DNA of 64,000 bases from Bacillota bacterium (GCA_009711705.1 VENG01000008.1:163535-227534), one strand, 5' to 3'; counted from the stretch's first letter, positions 1 through 8,321 are shown. Notes: generated from the sequence alone by a model not told the origin. A program made the numbers and translations.

Positions 1-1
1 G

Positions 2-1057
2 GTCAGGGTGGATAGGGTTGTACTGGAGGCCCGTGCCGCGCTGGCGGAAAAAAGAGGCCTGTCGTTTCCCCACCGGGTTGCCGCGGCCGGTCTGGCCCGC
101 CCGGCTCTGATGCAAAAGGGTATGAAAGCGGCGGGTATTGCCCAGAGCTTTTTCTTTAAGCGCGGGGAGAGAGGGATGATCCCGCGGTTTCCTGTGGGGC
201 TGGATTTGAAAAGGGTGCTTCCTGTCCTGGCCAAGAAGGATCTCAAGGAGCAGTTACCGGAAAAAAATGCGGTGGAAAACCCTGTTATGCGGGTTGCCCT
301 TTTCGCCGGCTGTGTTACCAATTATGTATATCCCGGCGTAGGCCTGGCACTTGTGGAAGTGTTAAACAGGCACGGAGTTGAAGTGGTTTTACCCAAGCAG
401 CAGCATTGTTGTGGAGCCCCTCTATTGATTCACGGGATAAAGGATACTGCTAAAGAAATGGCGGTATCGCACGTGCATATGTTTGATGCTGCCGGGGTGG
501 ATGCGGTGGTTACTGTTTGCGGTACCTGCGGCGAGGCCTTCCGGCATCATTATCCGGAGTTTTTATCCGGCCAGGCAAAGGATGCCGGTAAAGCACTGTC
601 CTTGGCCGGCCGTACCTATGACATTGCGGAATTCTTAACTGATGTAGTTCCGTTGGATCATACATTATTAGGTCCACTGGACACTCATTTCACTTATCAT
701 GAACCGTGCCATGTGGGACGAGGATTAGGGGCGGCAGGAAAGGCCGAAAAGTTGTTGAAAGCCATCCCCCGTGCCACGTATAGCCCCATGCAAGACCCGG
801 GGGGCTGTTGCGGTGGGGCAGGCTCTTTTAGTTTTGAACATTATAAGTTAGCTTCTCAGGTGTTAGACCGTAAATTACGTGACATCTCCGGGACTGATGC
901 CGGGGTAGTGGTAACCGGTTGTGGTTCCTGCCGTATTCAGTTAAATGACGGGCTGGCGCAGAGAGAAATGCCGCAGCGGGTACTGCACACTGTGGAAATG
1001 CTGGCTCATTCCATCACTGGCGCCCGGGAGGAGGGGAATTGTAATGGACGGCAATAA
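2..1057 (+). CDS. LutA/GlcF-like (Fe-S)-binding cysteine-rich (CCG) protein, 5' partial
   Basis: This is the C-terminal part of a protein with two cysteine-rich CCG domains, as in the lactate-utilisation protein LutA and the glycolate oxidase subunit GlcF. The frame is open to the left edge, so the N-terminus, which in longer relatives carries ferredoxin-type 4Fe-4S motifs, is probably outside the window. Visible hallmarks are FAGCVTNYVYP followed by QHCCGAPLL (first CCG domain) and HEPCHVGRGLG followed by GGCCGGAGSF (second). Such subunits carry electrons from lactate or glycolate oxidation. The stop overlaps the start of the next gene by 14 bases, indicating an operon with the LutC-like and LutB-like genes. 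The family is clear; the lactate substrate is inferred from the neighbours. Confidence 0.85.
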   Translation, partial: VRVDRVVLEARAALAEKRGLSFPHRVAAAGLARPALMQKGMKAAGIAQSFFFKRGERGMIPRFPVGLDLKRVLPVLAKKDLKEQLPEKNAVENPVMRVALFAGCVTNYVYPGVGLALVEVLNRHGVEVVLPKQQHCCGAPLLIHGIKDTAKEMAVSHVHMFDAAGVDAVVTVCGTCGEAFRHHYPEFLSGQAKDAGKALSLAGRTYDIAEFLTDVVPLDHTLLGPLDTHFTYHEPCHVGRGLGAAGKAEKLLKAIPRATYSPMQDPGGCCGGAGSFSFEHYKLASQVLDRKLRDISGTDAGVVVTGCGSCRIQLNDGLAQREMPQRVLHTVEMLAHSITGAREEGNCNGRQ

Positions 1058-1613
1058 ACTGGAGCAATTATTCGCCAAGTTTAAAGAACAGGCAGAAGCC
1101 ATTTCTGCTCGGGTATACCGTGTTCATGATTCCTCCGCTGCCGGCAGGCAGCTGAAAAATATTATAAAAGAATTGAATATAAAGAAAATTGCCGCCGCTA
1201 AATCGGAGTTGGTATCCGATTGTTTGAAAGCAATTAAATCTCAAGATGTTGTAGTGCATACCAGTGACTTGAGGCAGCACTCAGAGGATGCTGAACTGGG
1301 TCTTTCGGAAATGGATATGGCAATAGCGGAAACAGGTACCCTGGCCCAGGACAGCACAGCCCTGGACCAGCGCCTGGTATCTACTTTACCCCCGGTACAT
1401 GTGGCACTGGTACGTATTGACCGGCAGGTGGATAAGTTTGTCGATGCAGTTGATTACTTTAATGAGCAGGATCTTTTGCCGGGTTATATTGCCTTTATTT
1501 CCGGCCCCAGCCGGACGGCGGATATTGAAAGGGTGCTGACCATCGGGGTACACGGTCCGGAGCAGCTGTACATTATCTTTGTAGATCAGGCCGGGGGTGA
1601 GACCTGTGAGTGA
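1044..1613 (+). CDS. lutC: LutC-like LUD-domain lactate utilisation protein
   Basis: A 189-residue LUD-domain (YkgG/LutC) protein. The features seen are the AETGTLAQDS segment and the TLPPVHVAL strand typical of the family, followed by ISGPSRTADIE near the C-terminus. LutC is one of three proteins required for L-lactate oxidation in Bacillus; its exact biochemical role is not settled. The ATG at 1044 was chosen because it follows a GGAGGGG ribosome-binding site; longer in-frame starts overlap the previous gene heavily. It overlaps both the upstream CCG gene and the downstream LutB-like gene, consistent with translational coupling. Confidence 0.88.
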   Translation: MDGNKLEQLFAKFKEQAEAISARVYRVHDSSAAGRQLKNIIKELNIKKIAAAKSELVSDCLKAIKSQDVVVHTSDLRQHSEDAELGLSEMDMAIAETGTLAQDSTALDQRLVSTLPPVHVALVRIDRQVDKFVDAVDYFNEQDLLPGYIAFISGPSRTADIERVLTIGVHGPEQLYIIFVDQAGGETCE

Positions 1614-3774
1614 TAAGCAACAGATTAAACGCAATATAGAAAAGGCTCTGGCCAATGAAAACCTGCGCGGTGCTCTGGGGCGTTTCGGTAATGATTACGT
1701 CGGCGCGCGGGAAAGGGCGTATACCGGCAAGGACTTTCAGGAGCTACGAGACCGGATTGCAGCAGTTAAGGGTGATGCAGCCGCCAGGATGGAGGAGCTG
1801 GCCAGGCGTTTTACCGAGTCGGCACAGGCCAGGGGAGCCAAAGTCTTTCGGGCCGGTACGGCCCAGGATGCCAAGGACTATATTAAAAACCTGGCCCAGG
1901 AGAAGGGTGCCACTAAAATAGTTAAGTCCAAGTCCATGGCTACGGAAGAAATCCATCTTAATGAATACTTGGGCCGGCAGGGCCTTGATTCGGTGGAAAC
2001 CGATCTTGGCGAATGGATACTGCAGCTGTGTGGCCAAAAACCTTCTCATATGGTTATGCCGGCTATTCATATGACCAGGGATGAAGTGGCAGATATATTT
2101 TCCAAAGAAACAACGCAAGAGCTGTCGGCCGATATTCCCAAACTGGTGGGAGTGGCCAGAAAGCAGCTGCGGAAAAAGTTTCTGGCTGCAGATATTGGTA
2201 TATCCGGGGCCAATATCGCTGTAGCTGAGACAGGTACCCTGGTTATAGTAACTAATGAAGGAAACGCCAGGTTAACAACCACTTTGCCCCCGGTACACGT
2301 GGCGGTGGTGGGCCTGGAAAAGCTGGTGGATGTGTTTACCGGCGTGAAGTCCATAATAGAGGCTCTTCCCCGCAGTGCCACCGGCCAGAAAATAACCAGT
2401 TATATAACCATGATCACGGGCCCTACTCCTGCGGCTTACCCGGACGGGACTGTGCAGGAAAAGGAACTGCACATCATCCTTTTAGACAACGGCCGTACAG
2501 AAATGCAGGCAGATCCGGTATTTAAAGAGGCCCTACAGTGTATCCGCTGTGCGTCCTGCTTAAATGTTTGCCCCGTATTTCAGCTTTTGGGCGGGCATGT
2601 TTACGGTCACATATACACAGGCGGTATCGGTACCATTCTTACGGCTTTCTTTAATGGTTTTCAAGAGGCCGGGGAATTGCAAAACCTTTGCCTGGGCTGT
2701 GAGCGTTGTAAACGTTTTTGTCCGGGCAAGATCGATATACCCAAGTTGATCCGGGAACTGCGCAGCCGGGTAGTGGAAAAGGGCGGCCTGCCGGGAGGAC
2801 AGAAATTTGTATTAGAGAAGGTGCTGCCCAACCGCAAGTTATTCCACCGGCTGATTAAAGCCGGGCAATTAGGCCAAAAACCTTTCCAAAAGGGTGCCAG
2901 AATACGTCACCTGCCCATGTTTTTAGCAGGTTTAACGGAAGGGCGCAGCCTGCCTGTAATTGCAGACAAAGCTTTCCGGGATCAAGCTCGAAATCTTAGC
3001 GTGCCTGAAGGCTCTTCTAAAGAATCCACTCCAGATTCCAAGGAAAAAGTGGGATTTTTTGCCGGGTGTCTTACCGACTTCGTTTATCCCCAATTAGGTC
3101 AGGCAGCATATAAGGTTTTAAAACACTTGAATAGGGAAATGGTTTTCCCTGCCGGACAAACCTGCTGTGGTGTGCCTGCCGTGCTTATGGGTGTACGGGA
3201 ATCAGCCGTGCAGTTGGCACAACAGAATATCGAAGCCTTTGAGCAGGCCGGTGTCGATGCTGTAGTTACTTGCTGCCCATCCTGTGCCCAGGCCTTAAAA
3301 GAGAGGTATATGGAGCTGCTGGAGACAGACCCTGCCTGGCACGAAAGGGCTAAAGCCCTGGCCGGGAAAGTGCAACATGTAACAGCCTATGTAGCTGATA
3401 AGTCAGGTGACGGCAGTAGTTTAAGGCTAAAGCAAACAGGCGGTAGGGTTACCTACCATGATTCGTGTCACATGAAGGGATGCCTGGGTATTACCGAAGA
3501 ACCTAGACAACTGCTTGCTGCTGCCGGGCTGGAACTGGCGGAAATGGAAGGTTCCGACCTTTGCTGTGGTTTCGGAGGGTCGTATTCCGTCAAATTTCCG
3601 TCCATATCAAGGCAGATCCTGGATAAAAAGCTGCACAGCATGGAAGCGGCAAATGCAGCAACGGTAGCATTGGATTGTCCCGGCTGTAAGCTGCAAATAA
3701 GCGGCGGCCTGGACAGCAGGGGAAAGGAATTACCCGTCAAACATACGGTGGAAATACTGGCTGAAAACCTGTGA
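1606..3774 (+). CDS. LutB-LutA fusion: LUD domain, 4Fe-4S ferredoxin domain and two CCG domains
   Basis: A protein of about 722 residues, much longer than LutB (about 475). Order of parts: a LUD domain (about residues 60-290, with AETGTLVIV and TLPPVHVAV), two 4Fe-4S motifs (CIRCASCLNVCP near 310 and CLGCERCKRFCPG near 365), then two cysteine-rich CCG domains (GCLTDFVYP with TCCGVPAVL; DSCHMKGCLG with CCGFGGSYS). This equals LutB joined to a LutA-like domain. It probably oxidises lactate or passes its electrons on in the cytoplasm, together with the two upstream genes. GTG 1606 follows a GGGGGTGAG site; GTG 1597 lies inside that site. It is a natural fusion seen in some anaerobes; no frameshift is apparent. 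Confidence 0.85.
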   Translation: MSDKQQIKRNIEKALANENLRGALGRFGNDYVGARERAYTGKDFQELRDRIAAVKGDAAARMEELARRFTESAQARGAKVFRAGTAQDAKDYIKNLAQEKGATKIVKSKSMATEEIHLNEYLGRQGLDSVETDLGEWILQLCGQKPSHMVMPAIHMTRDEVADIFSKETTQELSADIPKLVGVARKQLRKKFLAADIGISGANIAVAETGTLVIVTNEGNARLTTTLPPVHVAVVGLEKLVDVFTGVKSIIEALPRSATGQKITSYITMITGPTPAAYPDGTVQEKELHIILLDNGRTEMQADPVFKEALQCIRCASCLNVCPVFQLLGGHVYGHIYTGGIGTILTAFFNGFQEAGELQNLCLGCERCKRFCPGKIDIPKLIRELRSRVVEKGGLPGGQKFVLEKVLPNRKLFHRLIKAGQLGQKPFQKGARIRHLPMFLAGLTEGRSLPVIADKAFRDQARNLSVPEGSSKESTPDSKEKVGFFAGCLTDFVYPQLGQAAYKVLKHLNREMVFPAGQTCCGVPAVLMGVRESAVQLAQQNIEAFEQAGVDAVVTCCPSCAQALKERYMELLETDPAWHERAKALAGKVQHVTAYVADKSGDGSSLRLKQTGGRVTYHDSCHMKGCLGITEEPRQLLAAAGLELAEMEGSDLCCGFGGSYSVKFPSISRQILDKKLHSMEAANAATVALDCPGCKLQISGGLDSRGKELPVKHTVEILAENL

Positions 3775-3777
3775 AAA

Positions 3778-3804
3778 AAGCCGGTCCTTTAAAAGGACTG
3801 GCTT
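3778..3804. terminator. Inverted repeat after the lut operon
   Basis: AAGCCGGTCC and GGACTGGCTT pair around a short AT loop. The run of A at 3774-3779 becomes a U-tract only for minus-strand transcripts, so it is a better terminator for the convergent minus-strand gene at 4157-4459 than for the lut operon. Confidence 0.6.
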
Positions 3805-3855
3805 GAGAACGCTGTTAAATCTACCTTTTGCTACAGCCTACAACAGCTACGGACA

Positions 3856-4067
3856 AACCTGCCTTTTGCGCAGAGCGAATGCATTGAATCGAGCTGTGGC
3901 CAGGCTTGGCGAAGTCGATAAGCGGAGGTGGGGCTGAGCACAGGACGTGCGAAGCCGCCCCCTGAGCCATGGACGGTGAATGGGGCGGGTACCCCACCGG
4001 AGCGTTCAACTGAGCCTTAGCCTGGTCCGGCGAGATGAACAGCATGAGCGGGCGCAAAAGGCAGGTT
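3856..4067 (+). ncRNA. Candidate large structured non-coding RNA of unknown class
   Basis: This stretch of about 210 bases is closed by a perfect 16-bp long-range stem (AACCTGCCTTTTGCGC at 3856-3871 with its complement at 4052-4067). Nested inside is a 9-bp stem with one G-U pair (3898-3906 with 4019-4027), and inside that are local hairpins such as GCAC/GTGC (3938-3950) and CGGTG/CACCG (3974-3999). Unpaired segments are purine-rich (GAAG, GAGATGAAC) and one long stem has a G-U pair, both favouring the + strand as sense. The region is more GC-rich than nearby intergenic DNA. A raiA-type RNA is one possibility, but I could not confirm a class. A GGCCGG hairpin follows at 4081-4102. No convincing promoter was found. 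Confidence 0.55.
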
Positions 4068-4156
4068 GGCACCCAGCCTGGCCGGCCGAAGGTCCGGCCG
4101 GATACTAACCTTTATATTCGCACCCAGCCCTAGCCGGCCTTATGAATTTTTTGCAT

Positions 4157-4459
4157 TTATCCATTACTAAACCGCTGAGCCTTAACTACAATGTAAATCA
4201 CAATAATAACAAATACTATCCATGATCCAAGGAAGGCTGCGGAGTAACCCAACCAGGTCAAAAGTGCTCCTAATAACAAAACCCCTGCCATGACCAGCAG
4301 ACCGTTGCCAACCAGGTTAGCCAGCTTTTCAATATCTACATTTTCTTTTTGGTCCTCCGGCAGGGTATTATAACCCGCGATCAGGTTGTAGAATTTGAAG
4401 AACTTGATTAGCACACCGAATATAAGAACCATGACGGCAGCAAGCAGATTGGCCAACAT
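4157..4459 (-). CDS. Small DUF3784-like membrane protein
   Basis: A 100-residue protein with three likely membrane helices. It starts with a hydrophobic helix, then IKFFKFYNLIAGYNTLP followed by an acidic loop, then two more hydrophobic stretches ending in a short basic tail. The FKFYNLIAGYNT segment is the typical signature of the DUF3784 family in Firmicutes. ATG 4459 was chosen because an AAAGGAG ribosome-binding site lies just upstream; the longer frame back to 4528 lacks one. Function is unknown. It stands alone, convergent with the lut operon. Confidence 0.75.
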   Translation of the reverse strand: MLANLLAAVMVLIFGVLIKFFKFYNLIAGYNTLPEDQKENVDIEKLANLVGNGLLVMAGVLLLGALLTWLGYSAAFLGSWIVFVIIVIYIVVKAQRFSNG

Positions 4460-4675
4460 TTGTAGTTTCTCCTTTCTCCATTGAACATAACTATTCTCTC
4501 TTAAATGCTTTATCGAAACTAATTCCATTCATACTTTGACGTCAAAAAGTACAATTCCTCTTTGAGGGTAGTGTCTGTGACAAAAATCACACTCCCTGCT
4601 GAAATAGTTCATTGCTGTTGGTTCAAATGCCAAGTAAACTAGAATAAACAATTTCGTAAAAAAGAAAGGACAACT

Positions 4676-5020
4676 TTTGACGGGATTAACGGGATTCGCG
4701 GGATAGAGATTAAAAAAAGAAAAAACGAAAAACATTAGACAGGATTACAGGATTTGCAGGATAAGGGATTAAAGAAGATTGTTAAGAGGGTTAGTTACAA
4801 TAGGGCTAAGTCATAAGGCTAACAAAGTTTTTGTTAAATATAAAAAAATTAAATAAAAACCCCAATATAATAAAAGAACCCCGTATGCAAAGGAATCAAT
4901 ATAGGAATATAAGAAAAACAAAAAATCCTGACAATCCTGTTAATCCTGTCAAAAAAAAACGACCCCAAAGGAATACCCCAAATGTTTTCCCGAAAGAAAT
5001 ACCCTAAAATGTTTTTCCTT
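4676..5020. repeat. Palindrome-rich intergenic repeat, copy A
   Basis: The stretch 4460-5049 holds no gene. It contains tandem motifs of the form GACGGGATTAACGGGAT and GACAGGATTACAGGAT, then inverted counterparts such as AATCCTGTTAATCCTGTC, and ends in CCCCAAAGGAATACCCC. The same ordered set recurs near 28.5, 31.7 and 34.1 kb. Copy A is the shortest. The arms can pair with each other over the full length. Confidence 0.75.
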
Positions 5021-5049
5021 AAATATTATGTAAATAGGAGAGGACTTTT

Positions 5050-5649
5050 ATGGAGCTATTTACCATAAAGAAATGTTTCAATTGTCCCAACCGGGTAGTA
5101 GACCTAGATAAGCTGGAATCAGAATTGCGCAAAGTAATGGTGGAAAAGGACTTTAACTCTCGCCTGGGAAGCCGGGTGGAAAGTGCAAAGCCCATGCATC
5201 ACCAGATGTTCCACATTGCCCTAGCCGGGTGTCCCAATTCCTGCAGCCAGCCCCAGATAAAAGATTTTGGCGTGCAGGGGCAGTCGGTGCCGGAATTAAA
5301 CGGGGATTGCAAGCAATGCGAGGCCTGTATTGAGGCTTGCCCGGAAGGAGCTGTCAGTCTGGGTAGACGCGGGGTGCTGATTAACACCAGCAAATGTCTT
5401 AATTGTGGCCAATGTATTCGTGCCTGCCCTACAGGGGCCCTGGTGGAGGGGAAGGTTGGATGCAGAATTCTTGCCGGGGGTAAGTTAGGCCGCCATCCCC
5501 GCCTGGCTTCGGAATTGGCGCCCATTGCCAGTGAAAATGAAGCTGCGGATAATTTGGACCAGTGCATAGAATTGTTCCTCAACGAAGGACGACCGGGGGA
5601 AAGGTTTGGGAGTTTGCTGGAAAGGACGGGCTGGGTACCGAAAAGGTAA
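5050..5649 (+). CDS. Ferredoxin-like protein with a nitrite/sulfite reductase 4Fe-4S segment
   Basis: A 199-residue protein. Residues about 1-80 contain CFNCPNRV and the motif AGCPNSCSQPQIKDFG, which resembles the siroheme/4Fe-4S half-domain of nitrite and sulfite reductases. Two ferredoxin 4Fe-4S motifs follow (CKQCEACIEACPEGA and CLNCGQCIRACPTGA). The N-terminal substrate half of a true reductase is absent, so this is either an electron carrier derived from such an enzyme or a small siroheme protein. A good AGGAGAGG site precedes the ATG. It lies just upstream of a FadR-type regulator on the same strand, with 74 bases between. The substrate is unknown. Confidence 0.7.
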   Translation: MELFTIKKCFNCPNRVVDLDKLESELRKVMVEKDFNSRLGSRVESAKPMHHQMFHIALAGCPNSCSQPQIKDFGVQGQSVPELNGDCKQCEACIEACPEGAVSLGRRGVLINTSKCLNCGQCIRACPTGALVEGKVGCRILAGGKLGRHPRLASELAPIASENEAADNLDQCIELFLNEGRPGERFGSLLERTGWVPKR

Positions 5650-5723
5650 ATAACCGCTGTGGTCCAACCCCAATAAAACATGATATAATAATCTTAGTCT
5701 GCAAAAATTGGGAGAGGACCACC

Positions 5724-6431
5724 GTGGATTTTAAACCAATTAAAACAAAAAAAATATACCAGGAAATAATAGAACAGATAAAAGCAATGATTAGTGACGG
5801 CACACTTTGCCCGGGAGACAGGCTGATGTCCGAAAGGGAACTGGCTGAAAGGATGCAGGTGGGGCGGTCTGCCGTGCGGGAAGCTTTCCGGGTGATGGAG
5901 GCAATGGGCATTATTAAAATAAGGCCCGGTGAAGGTACCTTTATCGCTGAAAATGCAGCTGAATCTCTGGTGAAAAGTTTTTCTTCGGTACTGTTGGCCG
6001 GCGGGGATGACATTACAGCCCGCGAATTAATGGAGCTGCGTAAAATATTGGAGGTTGAGTCCGCGGCAATGGCCGCCCGGCGTTGTTCACCTGAACAACT
6101 TGAGGCCATTGATCACGCACTGCAGCAGATGCAGCATGATCTTGAAGAAGGCAACTTAGGTGAAGAGGCAGATATGAAGTTCCATTTTGCCATAGCCGAA
6201 GCAGCCCGCAATTCAATTCTATTAAAATTAATGAACACCATTTCTGATACTATGGGACGGGTACTTGCGGCCGCCCGGCATGAATTGTACAGAGATCCGG
6301 CCAAACCTACGCTTCTTTTGCGCGAGCACCATGATATCTTCGCGGCCATTAAAAATGCTGACCCTAATGCCGCCAGGCAGTCCATGTTAAAACATCTGGC
6401 TGGTGTAGAGGAATTTATGTTTAAAAAGTGA
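5724..6431 (+). CDS. FadR/LutR-like GntR-family transcriptional regulator
   Basis: A 235-residue regulator with an N-terminal winged helix (about residues 5-75, with PGDRLMSERELAERMQVGRS and GEGTFI) and a C-terminal FCD ligand-binding domain (about 95-220) containing the family's Asp/His metal-site residues, for example DMKFHFAIAEAA. GTG 5724 was selected because a GGGAGAGG site precedes it and the winged helix begins directly afterwards. This family includes LutR, LldR and PdhR, which respond to lactate, pyruvate or other acids. Given the lut genes nearby it may control them, but that is an inference from proximity. Confidence 0.85.
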   Translation: MDFKPIKTKKIYQEIIEQIKAMISDGTLCPGDRLMSERELAERMQVGRSAVREAFRVMEAMGIIKIRPGEGTFIAENAAESLVKSFSSVLLAGGDDITARELMELRKILEVESAAMAARRCSPEQLEAIDHALQQMQHDLEEGNLGEEADMKFHFAIAEAARNSILLKLMNTISDTMGRVLAAARHELYRDPAKPTLLLREHHDIFAAIKNADPNAARQSMLKHLAGVEEFMFKK

Positions 6432-6490
6432 TTATGCTATTACTATAAAATAGAGAAGGAAATTTCGTGAATTTGTGGAATAGCTAATAA

Positions 6491-6508
6491 TGAATGAGTA
6501 TTTATTCA
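6491..6508 (+). promoter_or_regulatory. Candidate FadR(TetR)-type operator upstream of the enoyl-CoA hydratase gene
   Basis: TGAATGAGTATTTATTCA is an imperfect palindrome 24 bases upstream of the ATG. It matches the Bacillus FadR (YsiA, TetR family) box pattern TGAATGAnTAnTCATTCA at most positions. It suggests acyl-CoA-responsive control. No TetR gene is in the window. Confidence 0.45.
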
Positions 6509-6531
6509 TTAAGTAAAGGAAGGTATATGTA

Positions 6532-7311
6532 ATGGTTTATAAAACTATCACCTACGAAGTGAAAGAGGGTAAAATTGCTGTTTTGACGCTGAACCGGCCT
6601 TCTGATTTTAATGCCATCAACCAGGAAATGGCTTTGGAGCTGGTCTCTGTTTTACAAGAGGCGGAGCGAGATGAGGGGGTAAGGGTGTTAATTATTACCG
6701 GTGCAGGCAAGGCATTTTGTGCCGGAGGGGACCTGGCCTGGTTAATGCGAGCAGTTGACAACCTGGAAAAAAGAGATATTGTAGATAACGCCGCTGCCTT
6801 AATAACAGAGCTGGATAGATTTACAAAACCCATAATAGCGGCGGTAAACGGAGTGGCAGCGGGTGCGGGAACGGCCCTTGTACTGGGCAGTGATATCATT
6901 ATTGCCAGCGATAAAGCCAAATTTACCCCTAATTTTGTTAACATCGCCGCTGTACCTGATAGTGGTGCCTCCTGGTACTTACCACGTAAAATAGGCTACC
7001 ATAAAGCTATAGAGTTAATGTTGACCGGCCGTGCGGTGGAGGCTGGGGAAGCCTACAAGCTAAACATCTTCAATCAGGTCGTACCGGAGGATAACCTCTG
7101 GGAAGAAGTGTACAGCCTGGCGACAAGGTTAGCCAATGGACCTCAGAGAGCAGTAAAATATATCAAGAAAATGCTAAAATTGAGCAGCAAAAATGACCTT
7201 GCCGCTCAAATGGAAACAGAAGCTTCGCTGCAATTAATGGCCTGGTCTGATGACGATTTCAAAGAAGGGGTTGATGCCTTTTTGGCAAAAAGAAATCCGC
7301 AATTCCAATAG
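6532..7311 (+). CDS. Enoyl-CoA hydratase/isomerase family protein
   Basis: A 259-residue crotonase-fold protein. Oxyanion-hole segments are visible as CAGGDLAWL (about residues 64-72) and NGVAAGAGTAL (about 106-116). The segment PDSGASWYLPRKIG has Asp where typical hydratases have Glu, as in PaaG-type isomerases, so it may be an isomerase rather than a hydratase. The end FKEGVDAFLAKRNPQF is typical for the family. ATG 6532 follows AAAGGAAGG. It is a single-gene unit with a FadR-like operator upstream, suggesting a role in degradation of fatty or aromatic acyl-CoA compounds. The substrate cannot be told. Confidence 0.88.
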   Translation: MVYKTITYEVKEGKIAVLTLNRPSDFNAINQEMALELVSVLQEAERDEGVRVLIITGAGKAFCAGGDLAWLMRAVDNLEKRDIVDNAAALITELDRFTKPIIAAVNGVAAGAGTALVLGSDIIIASDKAKFTPNFVNIAAVPDSGASWYLPRKIGYHKAIELMLTGRAVEAGEAYKLNIFNQVVPEDNLWEEVYSLATRLANGPQRAVKYIKKMLKLSSKNDLAAQMETEASLQLMAWSDDDFKEGVDAFLAKRNPQFQ

Positions 7312-7314
7312 TAA

Positions 7315-8001
7315 TTAGCAATCAACAGTTACTCCCAAATTACTTATTACTAGCGGCACCTGTGTGCGCATGGCCAGCAATAGTCGTCTCTCAACTTCCG
7401 GCCAGTTTATCAGCTGCCACCAGGCTTTTACGTAATCGGCCCGGCGATTTTGATAATCAAGGTAATAGGAGTGCTCCCAAACATCAAGTACCATGATGGG
7501 AATGCCTCCCCACTGGGTTAGGTTTTGGTGTTTTTCGGCGGTAAGTATTTCCAGATGGTTCCATGATGGGCTCCAGATTACAACTGCCCATCCGGAAGCT
7601 TCTACATTTATTGCAGCCTCAATGAATTGTTGCCGGAAGGCATCCATGCTGCCAAAATAACCGTGTATTTGTCGCCATGTTTCGATGCACGGCCCGGATG
7701 TACCTTGAGGTGTCATGACAGTCCAGTAAATGCTGTGTAGAATATGGCCGGAGTCGTGAAAGGCAAGTTCTCGCTCCCAGTGTTTGATGAGGGCAAAGTC
7801 CTCGTTTTGCCTGGCCTCCACAAGCTTAAGTTCCGCGTTATTCAGTCCGTCTACATATGATTGGTGATGCCGGTCATGGTGTATGCGCAGGGTATTGCTG
7901 CTTATAACCGGTTCCAGGGCGTTGTAGGGATAGGGCAAAGGAGGTAAGCTATGACCGCCGGGCGGTATGGGGCGGGGAGCCCAGTAGTTTTGTGTGTTCA
8001 A
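7315..8001 (-). CDS. Iron/manganese superoxide dismutase
   Basis: A 228-residue protein of the Fe/Mn superoxide dismutase family. Metal ligands are visible: His in RIHHDRHHQSYV, His in HDSGHILHSIYW, and Asp and His in VLDVWEHSYYLDYQ. The N-terminus carries an extra proline-rich stretch before the LPPLPYPYNALEP motif. It removes superoxide in the cytoplasm, a common defence in anaerobes exposed to oxygen. It is convergent with the enoyl-CoA hydratase gene, the stops lying 3 bases apart. I do not decide between iron and manganese. Confidence 0.9.
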   Translation of the reverse strand: MNTQNYWAPRPIPPGGHSLPPLPYPYNALEPVISSNTLRIHHDRHHQSYVDGLNNAELKLVEARQNEDFALIKHWERELAFHDSGHILHSIYWTVMTPQGTSGPCIETWRQIHGYFGSMDAFRQQFIEAAINVEASGWAVVIWSPSWNHLEILTAEKHQNLTQWGGIPIMVLDVWEHSYYLDYQNRRADYVKAWWQLINWPEVERRLLLAMRTQVPLVISNLGVTVDC

Positions 8002-8079
8002 GGTAATTTCCCTTTCTGTTTTGGTAACCCTTGGTATTTATATTATGTTTTTTACCTTAAAAAGTGCTTTAAAAAGGAC

Positions 8080-8191
8080 GAGACTGCTGAAAAAGTCCAG
8101 ATTCGTGTCATTCTAATGCTCAGATTCTTCGCTACACTCAGAATGACAATCTTGGCTCTTTGCTATATTTTTTGACTTTTTCACTGGTCTC
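8080..8191. mobile_element. MITE-like element, 112 bp, with 9-bp target duplication
   Basis: The ends are imperfect inverted repeats, GAGACTGCTGAAAAAGTC at 8080-8097 and GACTTTTTCACTGGTCTC at 8174-8191. The 9 bases AAAAAGGAC occur directly before (8071-8079) and directly after (8192-8200), as expected for a target-site duplication. The middle contains a second inverted pair, TGTCATTCT and AGAATGACA. It has no coding capacity and must be moved in trans. Confidence 0.65.
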
Positions 8192-8235
8192 AAAAAGGAC
8201 AGGGCTTTTTGCATAAAAAGGTTCCCTGTCCTTTT
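8192..8235. terminator. Hairpin with AGGACAGGG/CCCTGTCCT stem
   Basis: AAAAAGGACAGGG pairs with CCCTGTCCTTTT. The MITE-like element sits against its left arm, so the hairpin predates the insertion. It may serve transcripts from either direction. Confidence 0.6.
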
Positions 8236-8321
8236 AAATTTTATAAGAGAATATATCTAATATTTTCCTGGCACAAGTTTACATGGTAAAATATAGAATA
8301 TAATAAAAGGGGGGCTGTGCT

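Noticed and set aside
3821..4072. 83-residue frame on the minus strand across the structured RNA region
   Set aside because: No ribosome-binding site, proline-rich composition of a random GC-rich frame, and the interval is explained better by nested RNA stems.
5199..5681. 160-residue minus-strand frame over the ferredoxin gene
   Set aside because: A shadow of the real + strand gene; no ribosome-binding site or recognisable domain.
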